From Candidatus Methanoperedens sp. (GTDB lineage Archaea; Halobacteriota; Methanosarcinia; Methanosarcinales; Methanoperedenaceae), in the NCBI GenBank assembly GCA_030650845.1, contig JAUSDC010000058.1, positions 1 to 35,389 of the forward strand: a stretch of DNA of 35,389 nt. The letters run 5' to 3'. The notes below the pieces were generated by a model, which had not been told where the DNA came from, did no database searches, and worked only from the letters and a program-made list of their open reading frames with translations. Positions 1 to 8,253 of the stretch are shown piece after piece (the first letter of the stretch is position 1; every line of letters begins with the position of its first letter). Position numbers and translations under genes: made by a program.

Positions 1-747
1 AGTTTTAATATTGTAATTCTGTTTAAGATGCAAAAGCTCCCCAATCACACTCTCAGCAGACCTTGCTTTCCATTTTGTTTTGGCAACAGTACAGTAAATG
101 CATGAATATGTACAACCTTTGCTCGTGTACATTATTGTGAAAGGTTGCCCATGTTTTGTATTCTCATAGTAGAATTGAAATGACTTTAGCAGATCATATG
201 CAGGTAAAGGTATATCATCATAGTTTTCTATAGGCTGAGCATCTTTGTTGACTCGTATTTCACCATCAATGCGATATGCAATCCCAGCCACTTTCGAAAC
301 ATTTCCACCAGTAGAGAGCTGGTCAATAAGCTCTGGCGACACAAATTCGTATTCATGCCATAAGTAAAAATCGAGATCTTTGGCTTCATTCAGTAAAGTC
401 TTGGCAAAATTTCCAAGAGTATAACAGATGCCAATTGTAGAAGCATTGAAGTACTTTTTTGAAATCATGGCAACCCTCATATCCCAATCGAAAGTTGTGG
501 GGGTGAACCTGAAAATAACTGCACCATAATCTTTTTCAGAAAGCAGTTTTTCAAAAGCAGGATATTCCATATCCTCCCCGTTTGCATCAATAAGATCAAC
601 TTTATGCCCCTTATTCCTCAGAAGAGAGGCGATCTGGAGCAGACTATAAGGGGGTAAAACTGAGTTCCGTTCGATAATCTCACACCTCTCTTCTCTGATA
701 ACAGGTATTTTGTTAAACCTGGGCGGGTTAACCAATAGAACGTTCAT
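1..747 (-). CDS. B12-binding radical SAM protein, 3' end cut by the window edge
   Basis: I translated this from the minus strand; 249 codons are present and the gene runs off the left edge. The N-terminus (MNVLLVNPPR) followed by PPYSLLQIASLLRNKGHKV is the usual opening of the cobalamin-binding domain of B12-binding radical SAM proteins. The radical SAM motif C212-x3-C216-x2-C219 (GCTYSCIYC) binds the [4Fe-4S] cluster that cleaves S-adenosylmethionine. The rest of the barrel and the substrate-specific C-terminus lie outside the window, so the substrate cannot be named. The start ATG overlaps the stop of the upstream glycosyltransferase by four bases (ATGA), so the two are probably co-translated. 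Such genes are common in surface-polysaccharide clusters, where some methylate or rearrange lipids or sugars; a role of that kind here is inference. Confidence 0.88.
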   Translation of the reverse strand, partial: MNVLLVNPPRFNKIPVIREERCEIIERNSVLPPYSLLQIASLLRNKGHKVDLIDANGEDMEYPAFEKLLSEKDYGAVIFRFTPTTFDWDMRVAMISKKYFNASTIGICYTLGNFAKTLLNEAKDLDFYLWHEYEFVSPELIDQLSTGGNVSKVAGIAYRIDGEIRVNKDAQPIENYDDIPLPAYDLLKSFQFYYENTKHGQPFTIMYTSKGCTYSCIYCTVAKTKWKARSAESVIGELLHLKQNYNIKT

Positions 748-1955
748 ATAGTATCCTTTAATATTTGTTCATAAATTTTCTCTGTTTTATCTGTCATTAT
801 TTCAGACGTAAATTTCCCCAAAATCTTTTCACGAGCCTTTTTTGAAATCTTCTTTCTCTCAGATTCATTATCCAATAAAAATAATAATTTTTTTGCTAAT
901 ATTTCTGGATTTCCGGGTGGTACCAATAGTCCATCAACTTCATCGTCTATCATTTCAGGAACACCACCAACGTTTGATGCAATTACTGGGACTCCTGAAC
1001 TCATTGCTTCAAGAATACTGAAAGGAAAACTTTCTATTAAACTTGGGAGAACAAAAATCGATGCGTTTGAATATATTTCGGGCATCTCACTATGTGGTAT
1101 ATATCCCAAGAAAGTATAGAAATGTGAAGGTATACCTTCATTTTCAAACATTTTTACCCACTTTATATTTGCTTCCGGACCAGCAAAAGCAAAATGAACA
1201 TCTTTTGTTTCACTGATCACTGTCCTCATAGCTCTCACCAGAATATTGATCCCCTTTAATGCAATGAATCTTCCTGAAAATAGCACAATAGGTTTATTTG
1301 TTTCAAGTCCTTCTGCTATATTTCTTCTCTTTGGTGAAAATTGTTCATGGTCAATCCCATTGTGGATCACATTCACATCCTTAATTCCATAGTTCTGCTC
1401 CAGTAGTCCTTTCATCCAATTTGAAACCGCTATAATTGTCGGAGATCTTTTCAAATAAAGTCTCTGAATAAGTTTCAGAAATGGGTATAATTCAAGTGTA
1501 AATCTCTCAGAGGCTTCCATTTGATTAAAATCAAGGCCAGAAGCCAGAATACCCTGTTTATGCCCTTCAATGATAGTATGTACTGTTGTCACCATATTCT
1601 TATTTGATTTTAATAATCTCAGCATCACATCAGACATATGGGGAACATCAGCATGAACAATATCTATTTTATTTTCCTTGCAGATTATAGGTAGTTGCTT
1701 AAAACAAGAATATTGAAAGGTGGCATTATAAAGAAAGGTATCATTAGCATTCGAAATGGTATGGAGTTGAATTTTATTTTCAAAAAAATCCAGGATATTT
1801 TCATCGGAATAAACTGAACCATTATCAATTTTTCTTCTTACTGTCACAACATGTACATTATGTTTTTTCGACAGATTTTTAGCAAGACCAATTATATATG
1901 TTCCCGCTCCCCCCCAGTTTGGCATAAACTCAGGTGCTAAAAGTGCTATGTTCAT
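744..1955 (-). CDS. GT4-type glycosyltransferase
   Basis: This 403-residue protein has a GT-B fold. The N-terminus (MNIALLAPEFMPNWGGAGTY) carries the glycine-rich acceptor-side loop of GT4 enzymes. The middle has IVLFSGRFIALKGINILVRA, the usual start of the nucleotide-sugar-binding Rossmann half. The E-x7-E motif is at E308 and E316 (ESFPFSILEAMSSGVPVIAS). The enzyme should transfer a sugar from an activated donor to a growing glycan or lipid-linked oligosaccharide on the cytoplasmic face of the membrane; donor and acceptor are not deducible. It overlaps the downstream radical SAM gene by four bases. Its start lies about 200 bp from a divergent DUF1616 gene, so both promoters should be in that gap. 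Length is normal for the family. Confidence 0.93.
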   Translation of the reverse strand: MNIALLAPEFMPNWGGAGTYIIGLAKNLSKKHNVHVVTVRRKIDNGSVYSDENILDFFENKIQLHTISNANDTFLYNATFQYSCFKQLPIICKENKIDIVHADVPHMSDVMLRLLKSNKNMVTTVHTIIEGHKQGILASGLDFNQMEASERFTLELYPFLKLIQRLYLKRSPTIIAVSNWMKGLLEQNYGIKDVNVIHNGIDHEQFSPKRRNIAEGLETNKPIVLFSGRFIALKGINILVRAMRTVISETKDVHFAFAGPEANIKWVKMFENEGIPSHFYTFLGYIPHSEMPEIYSNASIFVLPSLIESFPFSILEAMSSGVPVIASNVGGVPEMIDDEVDGLLVPPGNPEILAKKLLFLLDNESERKKISKKAREKILGKFTSEIMTDKTEKIYEQILKDTI

Positions 1956-2153
1956 CTTGATCCCCCATTTTAATTTGCAGATAACATTTTAGATAGATTC
2001 ATTTTACCCCATATTCTAAATTGAATTTCTTCGTATTAACTTTATCTGTTCTTGTTCGGTGGTTGTTAAAAAAGATATTGATTGGTGAATCAGTTACAAA
2101 TCTGGATAAAGAATTGAAGGCATGCGAAAGATTGAAAAAGGTTTGACATCATA

Positions 2154-3011
2154 TTGGCCTCTATGTCGAGTGGCAAGGATATTCAAATCATTACTATTTT
2201 AGTAATCTTGACAATTTTGTTTTTGGTTATTTATCCTCTAAATTCCACCCCTTTCAGACCTATGCTTGGAATAATCATGTTATTGTTCATACCTGGATAT
2301 GCTCTAATTGCGGCTCTATTCCCCGGAAAAAATGATTTAGAAGACATAGAAAGGCTCGCATTAAGTTTTGGTCTTAGTATCGTGGTTGTTCCGCTCATTT
2401 GTCTGGGATTGAACTTTACGCCATTTGGAATAAGGCTTCTTCCTATTCTTTTCAGTCTTTCATTTTTCACATTGGTTATGTGTTTGATCGCAAGTTTGAG
2501 ACGATTGAAGTTACCTGATAATGAAAGATTTGCGGTAAATTTTTCAGGTATTTATCCTTTAATAAAAGGATTTTCAAATACAAAGTCTAGATTTGACAAA
2601 GTTCTCACAATTTTACTTTTTTTCTTAATCATCGCCTTGACAATTATGTTGATCTATATCTTCGTGACTCCCAGTCAGGGGGAGAAGTTCACAGAATTTT
2701 ATATTCTGGGAGATAATGGGACAGCAGAAAATTATTTGACTCTTTTAGAGGTGGGGAGCAATAGTAGTATAACCGCTGGAATCACAAATCATGAATATGT
2801 TCTAACAAACTACACTCTTAAAGTATTGCTTGATAACAGTACATTGCGAACATTACATATTAAAACAAATCACAACTCAACATGGGAAGAAAAAGTTATT
2901 TTTACCCCTGAGAAAACTGGAAACAATCTCAAGCTTGAATTCCTACTTTATAAAGAAGAAAATTTCACAGCACCCTACAGGAATCTTCATTTATGGGTAA
3001 ACGTAACATAA
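2154..3011 (+). CDS. DUF1616 membrane protein
   Basis: Four hydrophobic segments fill roughly residues 12-175. The stretch FIPGYALIAALFPGKNDLED followed by ERLALSFGLS is characteristic of the archaeal DUF1616 family. The remaining ~110 residues should lie outside the cell and contain seven Asn-x-Ser/Thr sequons (NGT, NSS, NYT, two NST, NFT, and NVT at the C-terminus), consistent with a heavily N-glycosylated ectodomain. The family has no established biochemical role but often lies among archaeal glycan genes. The start is uncertain: TTG at 2154 sits about 11 nt after AAAAAGG, whereas the first ATG (2163) is about 20 nt from it. The gene is transcribed away from the GT4/radical SAM pair. Confidence 0.82.
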   Translation: MASMSSGKDIQIITILVILTILFLVIYPLNSTPFRPMLGIIMLLFIPGYALIAALFPGKNDLEDIERLALSFGLSIVVVPLICLGLNFTPFGIRLLPILFSLSFFTLVMCLIASLRRLKLPDNERFAVNFSGIYPLIKGFSNTKSRFDKVLTILLFFLIIALTIMLIYIFVTPSQGEKFTEFYILGDNGTAENYLTLLEVGSNSSITAGITNHEYVLTNYTLKVLLDNSTLRTLHIKTNHNSTWEEKVIFTPEKTGNNLKLEFLLYKEENFTAPYRNLHLWVNVT

Positions 3012-3052
3012 AAAAATATAAGTTATGGTAAAATAATTTAACTATTTGAAAT

Positions 3053-3850
3053 TCAAGAACGATGGTTCGGATGGGTATTCATCCGTCTGGAATCACTATT
3101 AACCTTATTATCATAACTAATAATATGCTGTTTCTTTTTATTTATTGCATAGAATGTTTTCAAATACTCTTTCATTATAACATTAAGTATCTTGAATCCA
3201 TCTCTTATGGAATTAAGATTCGAATTCCCGTTCTTCCTTTTTGCTTCAAAGGAGGGAACTTCTTTGATTTTAAGCCCGGCTTTTTTCATAAGTATTGATT
3301 GTTCAGTCTCGATTTCAAATCCATTCGAACTGCAATTTATCTTGTCCAATGCTTCTTTCTTGAAAGCACGGTAACCGTAGCAAAGGTCTGAGTAATTTGT
3401 ATCATACAAGAAGTTAACCATTGATACAAAAATCTTATTTCCCATTCTCCTGAAAGGTGTGAAATCAGCAGATCCTCCTCCGGGCAGCAAACGTGAACCT
3501 TTCGCGACATCGAATCCGTCGAGGATGGGGTCAAGTAGCGATGGAATTTCTGCCGGATCATGACTCCCGTCCGCATCCATCATGATTATTAAATCACCTG
3601 TTGCCATTTCAAAACCTGTTTTCATCGCAGAGCCTTTTCCCGATGGTTGTTCTATTATGATTTTCGTATCTTTCCTGTATTTTTTAATTTCTTCTCTTGT
3701 TCCATCGGTAGAGTTTCCATCCACAACCACAATTTCATCAACAAAATCAGGAATATTTGGAAATACTTCCTTGATATTTTTTGATTCATTCATGGTCGGT
3801 ACTACTACACTAATTTTTTTCATCTGATTTAACCTATTCATTAAACTCAT
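3053..3850 (-). CDS. GT2 glycosyltransferase, dolichyl-phosphate sugar synthase-like
   Basis: A GT-A fold is clear from VVVPTMNESKNIKEV, the nucleotide-binding IVVVDGNSTDGT, and the metal-binding DADGSHDP (the DxD equivalent), with PSGKGSAMKTGF between them. This pattern matches the DPM1/DPG-synthase branch of GT2, which loads mannose or glucose from a nucleotide sugar onto dolichyl phosphate for use outside the membrane. At 265 residues, with no C-terminal membrane helices, it resembles the short soluble type. Three starts are possible (residues 1, 4 and 10). GGGGGT lies 8 nt upstream of the first and AGGTT 8 nt upstream of the third, which begins MKKISVVVP. The gene probably supplies lipid-linked sugars to the neighbouring glycan genes. 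Confidence 0.9.
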   Translation of the reverse strand: MSLMNRLNQMKKISVVVPTMNESKNIKEVFPNIPDFVDEIVVVDGNSTDGTREEIKKYRKDTKIIIEQPSGKGSAMKTGFEMATGDLIIMMDADGSHDPAEIPSLLDPILDGFDVAKGSRLLPGGGSADFTPFRRMGNKIFVSMVNFLYDTNYSDLCYGYRAFKKEALDKINCSSNGFEIETEQSILMKKAGLKIKEVPSFEAKRKNGNSNLNSIRDGFKILNVIMKEYLKTFYAINKKKQHIISYDNKVNSDSRRMNTHPNHRS

Positions 3851-4301
3851 TTTCTATACCCCCACAGATAGAGTAAGAAAACAACTTTGCCTAACGTAAG
3901 ATTATATATTTTTAAGATATTTAGATTAAATACTGACCTAATTTACCCCATTCCATTTACTAATTACAATTTCATTTAGATGAAATTGTAATTTATTCTA
4001 ACTTACATCAGAACTGTTTCTTTACTCCCATTTAATACATATGTCCTTTGTAATACTTAAGTCTTACCCCTCTTTGGATTTTCATATCTTCTCCAATAGT
4101 ATCACTTGATTGTCCTTTTTTCTTGTGAATGACGATATAACGTATTTTTTTCGTTGTCAACTTCATGCTCTGAAAAGATTTTCAAGGCTAAAATTAGTGG
4201 AAAATTTTTTTTGGGACTACACAAATGTGGAAAAGTAAATGATTTATTAAAATTCAATTTAAGCGTGATGCATAATTATTTGGATTAGCCATTATCTGAA
4301 T
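3851..4301. other. 450-bp AT-rich gap without a recognisable gene
   Basis: The gap lies between the starts of the GT2 gene and the end of the beta-helix gene, both on the minus strand. I see no credible coding frame. The only notable content is a perfect palindrome at 3962-3993 and several T/A runs (for example around 4207). It should contain the terminator of the beta-helix gene and the promoter of the GT2 gene. Confidence 0.6.
3962..3993. repeat. Perfect 14-bp inverted repeat with 4-nt loop
   Basis: AATTACAATTTCAT (3962-3975) is followed by TTAG and then its exact reverse complement ATGAAATTGTAATT (3980-3993). It lies about 110 bp upstream of the GT2 start and about 310 bp past the stop of the beta-helix gene. 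It could be an operator for a dimeric regulator or an RNA hairpin. Its low GC and the lack of a U-run directly after it argue against a classical terminator. Confidence 0.85.
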
Positions 4302-6218
4302 TTATCCTGAAACGTGCTCAAAAGCACCGATGTCATAACTCCCATTAATTGGACGAATATTTCCTTCAAAATCCTTGATAAGGACAATGTCTGTCCATCC
4401 TTTATCTATAGCTGGTGAAGTACTTCTTAGATGGAAATCTGCATTGGATGGATCAACAAATTCAGGATCTGCTTCAACATAATTCTTTCCTTTAGTTTCA
4501 TTCTTCCTTCCCATAAAATCTTCAATGAGATTATGGTCAATTATTATGCCAGGTATTTTTACCTGGATTGAGTAGTGATTGTTCTTTGATACAATATTAT
4601 TTCTAATGATTACATTAGTGGATAAACCATAGTCTGCGGATATGCCTCCTCCCCAGCTATCTGCAAGCCCATTATTATACACAGTATTACCTATTATAGA
4701 AATATTATCCACAATCCCTTTACTATACCATGATATGTCAATTCCTGTTGCAGCATTGCGATATATTAAATTATTGTATACATTAATGTTTTTTAGACTC
4801 CCACCGTTTTCAACAGCAAGAGCTATTCCCCGGCCACTTAATCTACCATCATGAACCTTATTACTAAATATCTTAATGTTGCTAGACTTTCCACTCCATG
4901 CATCTATATATATACCAGCGCTTTCATGCTGGCTAATATCATTATGATGTATCTGTCCATTAATCGATCCATTTTTTATATTGATGCTTTCAAAGTTGTT
5001 CCGGTAAATTACGTTATTTTTTATTTCGAACCCATCAACATTTACTAATGAAATAGTCTCACCAGTTTGCTGGCTTAATCCTTCCATGGTCTGAGCTTCT
5101 GAAATTTCATTCCTATCTATAATAATATCTTTACCATCCTCTATTAGAATTGCCGATGAGGCAATATTACTTATATGGTTCCTTTCGATTAGTATATTTG
5201 AAGGGATAATATTTGTCTCATAATCTTGTGAAACCATAATTCCTATGAACTTGGAGTTAATGATCGTGAATCCTGAAAATGTAACATAACTTGACCCATA
5301 GATTTGAACCAGTCCATCCCACATTCCTACCGATATACCTTTGCCATCAATAATAACAGTATCACCTGGATAAGCAGCAAAATTAATGTAATTGCCTGGA
5401 CTTCCTGAGTTATTTATCAAAATCTTTTCGTTGTATGTTCCTTCCTTGACATAAACAGTATCACCACCATGTACCACATTTGCAGCTTTTGTAATGGTTT
5501 GCCATGGTTGTTCTTCAGTACCTGGGTTATTATCATTACCATATATAGATACGTAATAGATGCGGAACGTTGAAACGGGAGTATGTGTGGATACTGAAAC
5601 TGATGCTGGTGTAGGGGGTGGTTCTGCGTTTCTTAGGCTTAATGACAAATCATCCACCCAGAATGTCCCATTTCCTTTCCAGATATTGGCATAGACATAA
5701 AGATAGGCGGTATTGGAAGATGTGTCAATATATACACTTTTCTGTATCCAGTTATTCATACCTTCATTGAAAATCAGGTTTGACTGGCGAAGCCAATTCA
5801 TGTTTGTATCAAGCTCAACAATCCTAACAGCTGGCCAATGAGAGTAACTTATATTTTCAATTTTTCCCCATGCAGAAAAATTATAATATTTATTTGGTTT
5901 TGCAATTATTAGATCAGATTCGAGATACCCACTTTCTCCACTATTTATCCCCGAGACAGTTATTTTTATTGACTTTTTGCCACTATGATGTATATTGTCC
6001 CATTTCGGCTTATTTCCATCATTGGTCACAAATGTCCAGTTAAAAGGCTCTATGCTGCCACTTTCAAAGCTTGGATTTGCGATTAGGTTTGTATTTGCAG
6101 GATTTGCTGACAAAAAAATATAATAAAAATAGATCAGGCTGATATTGCAGAGAATTATTATTAATGCCAATAATATCAAGATAATAACATTTAGATATCT
6201 TTTTCCGGAGTTTATCAT
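4302..6218 (-). CDS. Secreted or anchored right-handed beta-helix (NosD/PbH1-type) protein with N-terminal carbohydrate-binding-like domain
   Basis: This is a 638-residue exported protein. One hydrophobic helix (about residues 10-36) acts as signal or anchor. It is followed by a CBM4/9-like beta-sandwich (NLIANPSFESGSIEPFNWTF to about residue 195), a Ser/Thr/Pro linker near 205-215, and a long parallel beta-helix. The helix opens with a DUF1565-type entry (YYVSIYGNDNNPGTEEQPWQ, then ITKAANVVHGGDTVYVKEGT), contains repeated GIxISxxxNxxIxxN coils, and ends with the characteristic DIGAFEH cap. This architecture is typical of surface proteins that bind or cut polysaccharide; no catalytic residues could be assigned. 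Many NxS/T sequons suggest glycosylation. No Shine-Dalgarno sequence is seen before the ATG, so the transcript may be leaderless. Confidence 0.87.
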   Translation of the reverse strand: MINSGKRYLNVIILILLALIIILCNISLIYFYYIFLSANPANTNLIANPSFESGSIEPFNWTFVTNDGNKPKWDNIHHSGKKSIKITVSGINSGESGYLESDLIIAKPNKYYNFSAWGKIENISYSHWPAVRIVELDTNMNWLRQSNLIFNEGMNNWIQKSVYIDTSSNTAYLYVYANIWKGNGTFWVDDLSLSLRNAEPPPTPASVSVSTHTPVSTFRIYYVSIYGNDNNPGTEEQPWQTITKAANVVHGGDTVYVKEGTYNEKILINNSGSPGNYINFAAYPGDTVIIDGKGISVGMWDGLVQIYGSSYVTFSGFTIINSKFIGIMVSQDYETNIIPSNILIERNHISNIASSAILIEDGKDIIIDRNEISEAQTMEGLSQQTGETISLVNVDGFEIKNNVIYRNNFESINIKNGSINGQIHHNDISQHESAGIYIDAWSGKSSNIKIFSNKVHDGRLSGRGIALAVENGGSLKNINVYNNLIYRNAATGIDISWYSKGIVDNISIIGNTVYNNGLADSWGGGISADYGLSTNVIIRNNIVSKNNHYSIQVKIPGIIIDHNLIEDFMGRKNETKGKNYVEADPEFVDPSNADFHLRSTSPAIDKGWTDIVLIKDFEGNIRPINGSYDIGAFEHVSG

Positions 6219-6298
6219 AATTATTTAGAAACTTAAACGACTACATAGAGATGAATTCTTGAAAATAAAAGGTTAACTTTAGATCGGATGTCAATAAA

Positions 6299-6670
6299 TG
6301 TCTAATTTCCCCCATTTTCACCTGGAAAAAATTCCCATGTTGACAATCTCGAGTAAAAATCCAAGGATTGGAGACTATGCCGGAAAAGCTGCTTACACAA
6401 GGTTTGAACATAACTGAGGTATCCGAATTAGAGGGCTTTGATCGGAAGATCGTAACGAAAATATCTGAATTTAACGACTACATCAGAACCCAAGCAATTG
6501 GCAAAAAAAAGAAAGTAAGCTTGACAAGACCGAAATATGAACAAAAGTATTTGGTGGCCAAACGAACGAAATACTCTGCGAAAAACTTTCGGGAATATCA
6601 TCCACATTTTAGAGAAAGTCTTATATGGGGGTGGGGAAAAATTATACCATTAGAATTGGGGAATTTTACA
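6299..6670. mobile_element. Remnant of an IS21-like insertion sequence with both ends recognisable
   Basis: The left end reads TGTCTAATTTCCCCCATTTT from 6299, followed by CACCTGGAAAAAATTCCCA. The right end, read as its reverse complement from 6670, begins TGTAAAATTCCCCAATTC. Ends of the form TGT..AATTCCCC with several copies of the CCCC/GGAAAA motif resemble IS21-family termini. Only about 370 bp remain, so nearly all of istA and all of istB are gone. This is a deletion derivative that should not move by itself. The right end stops about 50 bp before the FemAB-like gene. Confidence 0.6.
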
Positions 6671-6691
6671 CCGCTGTTGACCTCGCTATAA
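6368..6691 (+). pseudogene. istA-like transposase N-terminus, truncated
   Basis: The open frame starts METMPEKLLTQGLNITEVSE and continues LEGFDRKIVTKISEF. This looks like the helix-turn-helix that opens IstA transposases (GxxITEIAxxxGxDRKTVRKYL), with one key Arg-Lys-Tyr stretch altered. The reading frame then loses resemblance and runs through the IS right end, so the last ~25 residues are not real protein. An intact IstA has several hundred residues and a DDE core, which is absent. The likely original start is the ATG at 6368 or 6377. Confidence 0.45.
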
Positions 6692-6720
6692 ATATAATTC
6701 AAAATCAAAAAATAAGCTAT

Positions 6721-7752
6721 ATGAATTACCATATTGAGGATTTAAATAATATAAATACGGCAGACTGGAAAAGATTATCTGAAGGAAGCATAGACGGAAC
6801 TTTTTTTCACACTCTAAAGTGGAAAAGAACGTTGGAACAATCCTTCAATTGCAAATCTCACTATTTTTTATTATATCGAAACGAAAAGCCAGTTGCCCTT
6901 TGCCCATTCTATGAAGATGTTATCCAAGGAATTCGTGGTCTGATGCCGCTATCACGCTCAGATTATAATCATATAATAATTACTGATAAATATGATCCTT
7001 TAATAGCATACCACATATTGGAGAAATGCAAAGAAATCGCAAGAAATAGCAGGTTATTTTTCATACTTATCACTACTCAAAGCGAATCAACAATAGATCA
7101 TTTTAACAGATATAACTCCCTTGGATATCCAATAGGTGGGACTATGGTGCTTAATTTAGATGAGCATAATCCGGACAAGATTTGGAATGAGATCTTATCA
7201 AACCAGGATAGAAAATATATTAGGAGATTTGAAAAGGATGGATTTAGAGTTAAAAAAGTTAATTCAATTGAGGATATCAAAATACTTTACAAGTATTATG
7301 AGACGAATCTTAAATATATAAATGCTATTCCTTACCCATTTTCTCATTTTGAAGATTTATTGAATATATATTCATCGACAGAGATGATACGAACATTATT
7401 ATGCAAAAACGAAATAATTGCAGGAGGACACTTATCTTTCTTAGATGAGCCTAACAAAACAATCCATTTGAGATATCTATCGCTGAACAGAAATTTACCA
7501 ACTAGATATCATCCGACATTATATATCGAATGGGATATAATTAAAACTGCATCTGAAATGGGATATCGCAGAATATGTTTTGGTAGAACACTTCCTTATC
7601 CAGAAGATATTCATTACAAATTAAAAGAAAAGTTTGGATGCCAATATGAAAAAGAATACTCAATAATCATTCCCACATCATATTTATTTAAAATAATATA
7701 TCCTATTTATTATAATCTTTATAGTTTGGTGCAAAAGTACAAATTACCATGA
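6721..7752 (+). CDS. FemAB/GNAT-like acyltransferase (peptidyl- or aminoacyl-transferase fold)
   Basis: A 344-residue protein resembling FemAB/BioF2-type GNAT proteins: an early FFHTLKWKRTLEQSF (the position where relatives have a Tyr/Trp-rich substrate-pocket motif), then LLYRNEKPVALCPFYED, and in the second half LLCKNEIIAGGHLSFLDEP and LYIEWDIIKTASEMGYRRICFG. In bacteria such proteins add amino acids to peptidoglycan; in archaea without murein they are commonly found in glycan or exopolysaccharide clusters. Amino-acylation or acylation of a surface sugar is inference. I chose ATG 6721 rather than an in-frame ATG at 6625 because the latter lies inside the IS21-like right end. The gene sits between two dead IS elements and its stop directly abuts the left end of the second, suggesting it arrived with them. 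Confidence 0.78.
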   Translation: MNYHIEDLNNINTADWKRLSEGSIDGTFFHTLKWKRTLEQSFNCKSHYFLLYRNEKPVALCPFYEDVIQGIRGLMPLSRSDYNHIIITDKYDPLIAYHILEKCKEIARNSRLFFILITTQSESTIDHFNRYNSLGYPIGGTMVLNLDEHNPDKIWNEILSNQDRKYIRRFEKDGFRVKKVNSIEDIKILYKYYETNLKYINAIPYPFSHFEDLLNIYSSTEMIRTLLCKNEIIAGGHLSFLDEPNKTIHLRYLSLNRNLPTRYHPTLYIEWDIIKTASEMGYRRICFGRTLPYPEDIHYKLKEKFGCQYEKEYSIIIPTSYLFKIIYPIYYNLYSLVQKYKLP

Positions 7753-7753
7753 T

Positions 7754-8170
7754 TGGACTACCCCTCAAAGTGGACAACTAGTTAAGCTATGGTTCACTGT
7801 GAGGAAAAAATATGGGAAAGATAACGCGAAGAAGATATAAATGGGAATTCAAGAAATCCATAATTCGGAAGCTTGAAAGCGGAAAGAACCTGGCTCAGAT
7901 CAGTCGTGAGAAAAATCTCCATCCAATGTCAACAGAGCTGCTGAGTTGCTTGAAGTCAGTAGATCAGGATTCTACAAACGGTTTCAACGCTCTATAAGAT
8001 CAGATAGCGATCCTAATTTAGAGATCCAGATCAGGGAATAGATTCAGAACATTGTTATCGAGTTTTCAGTATATGGCTACAGAAGAGTCACGATCGATAT
8101 GCAGAACAGGGATTACTCAGCTAAAGAAAAAATAGTTCGAAAATTCATTAAGGAAGATAATCTCCTGTGA
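7754..8170 (+). pseudogene. Degraded IS3-family element (orfA and orfB fragments)
   Basis: From 7754 the sequence TGGACTACCCCTCAAAGTGG resembles an IS3-family left end. An orfA fragment starts at 7812 (MGKITRRRYKWEFKKSIIRK, then LESGKNLAQISREKNLHP), the HTH of IS3 OrfA. After a deletion it jumps frame to an orfB N-terminus beginning at 7934 (RAAELLEVSRSGFYKRFQRS). OrfB has an in-frame TAG at 8039-8041, continues with VYGYRRVTIDMQNRDYSAKE and ends at TGA 8168-8170 after IKEDNLL. The DDE integrase core and the right terminal repeat are absent, so the element is dead. Confidence 0.82.
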
Positions 8171-8253
8171 GTGAAAAGGAGGTTCAGATAACAGACTACT
8201 GACTCAAATCATGGGTGAATAAGCTTAATATAACCAAAGTCTGAATCTATAAT

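Noticed and set aside
2066-2146. Short open stretch reading LKKILIGESVTNLDKELKAC before the DUF1616 gene
   Set aside because: It looks somewhat protein-like but has no start, no family resemblance and only about 25 codons. It could be a gene remnant, but the evidence is too thin.
6625-6720. N-terminal extension of the FemAB-like gene from ATG 6625
   Set aside because: It lies within the right end of the IS21-like remnant and the sequence does not resemble the family's N-terminus.
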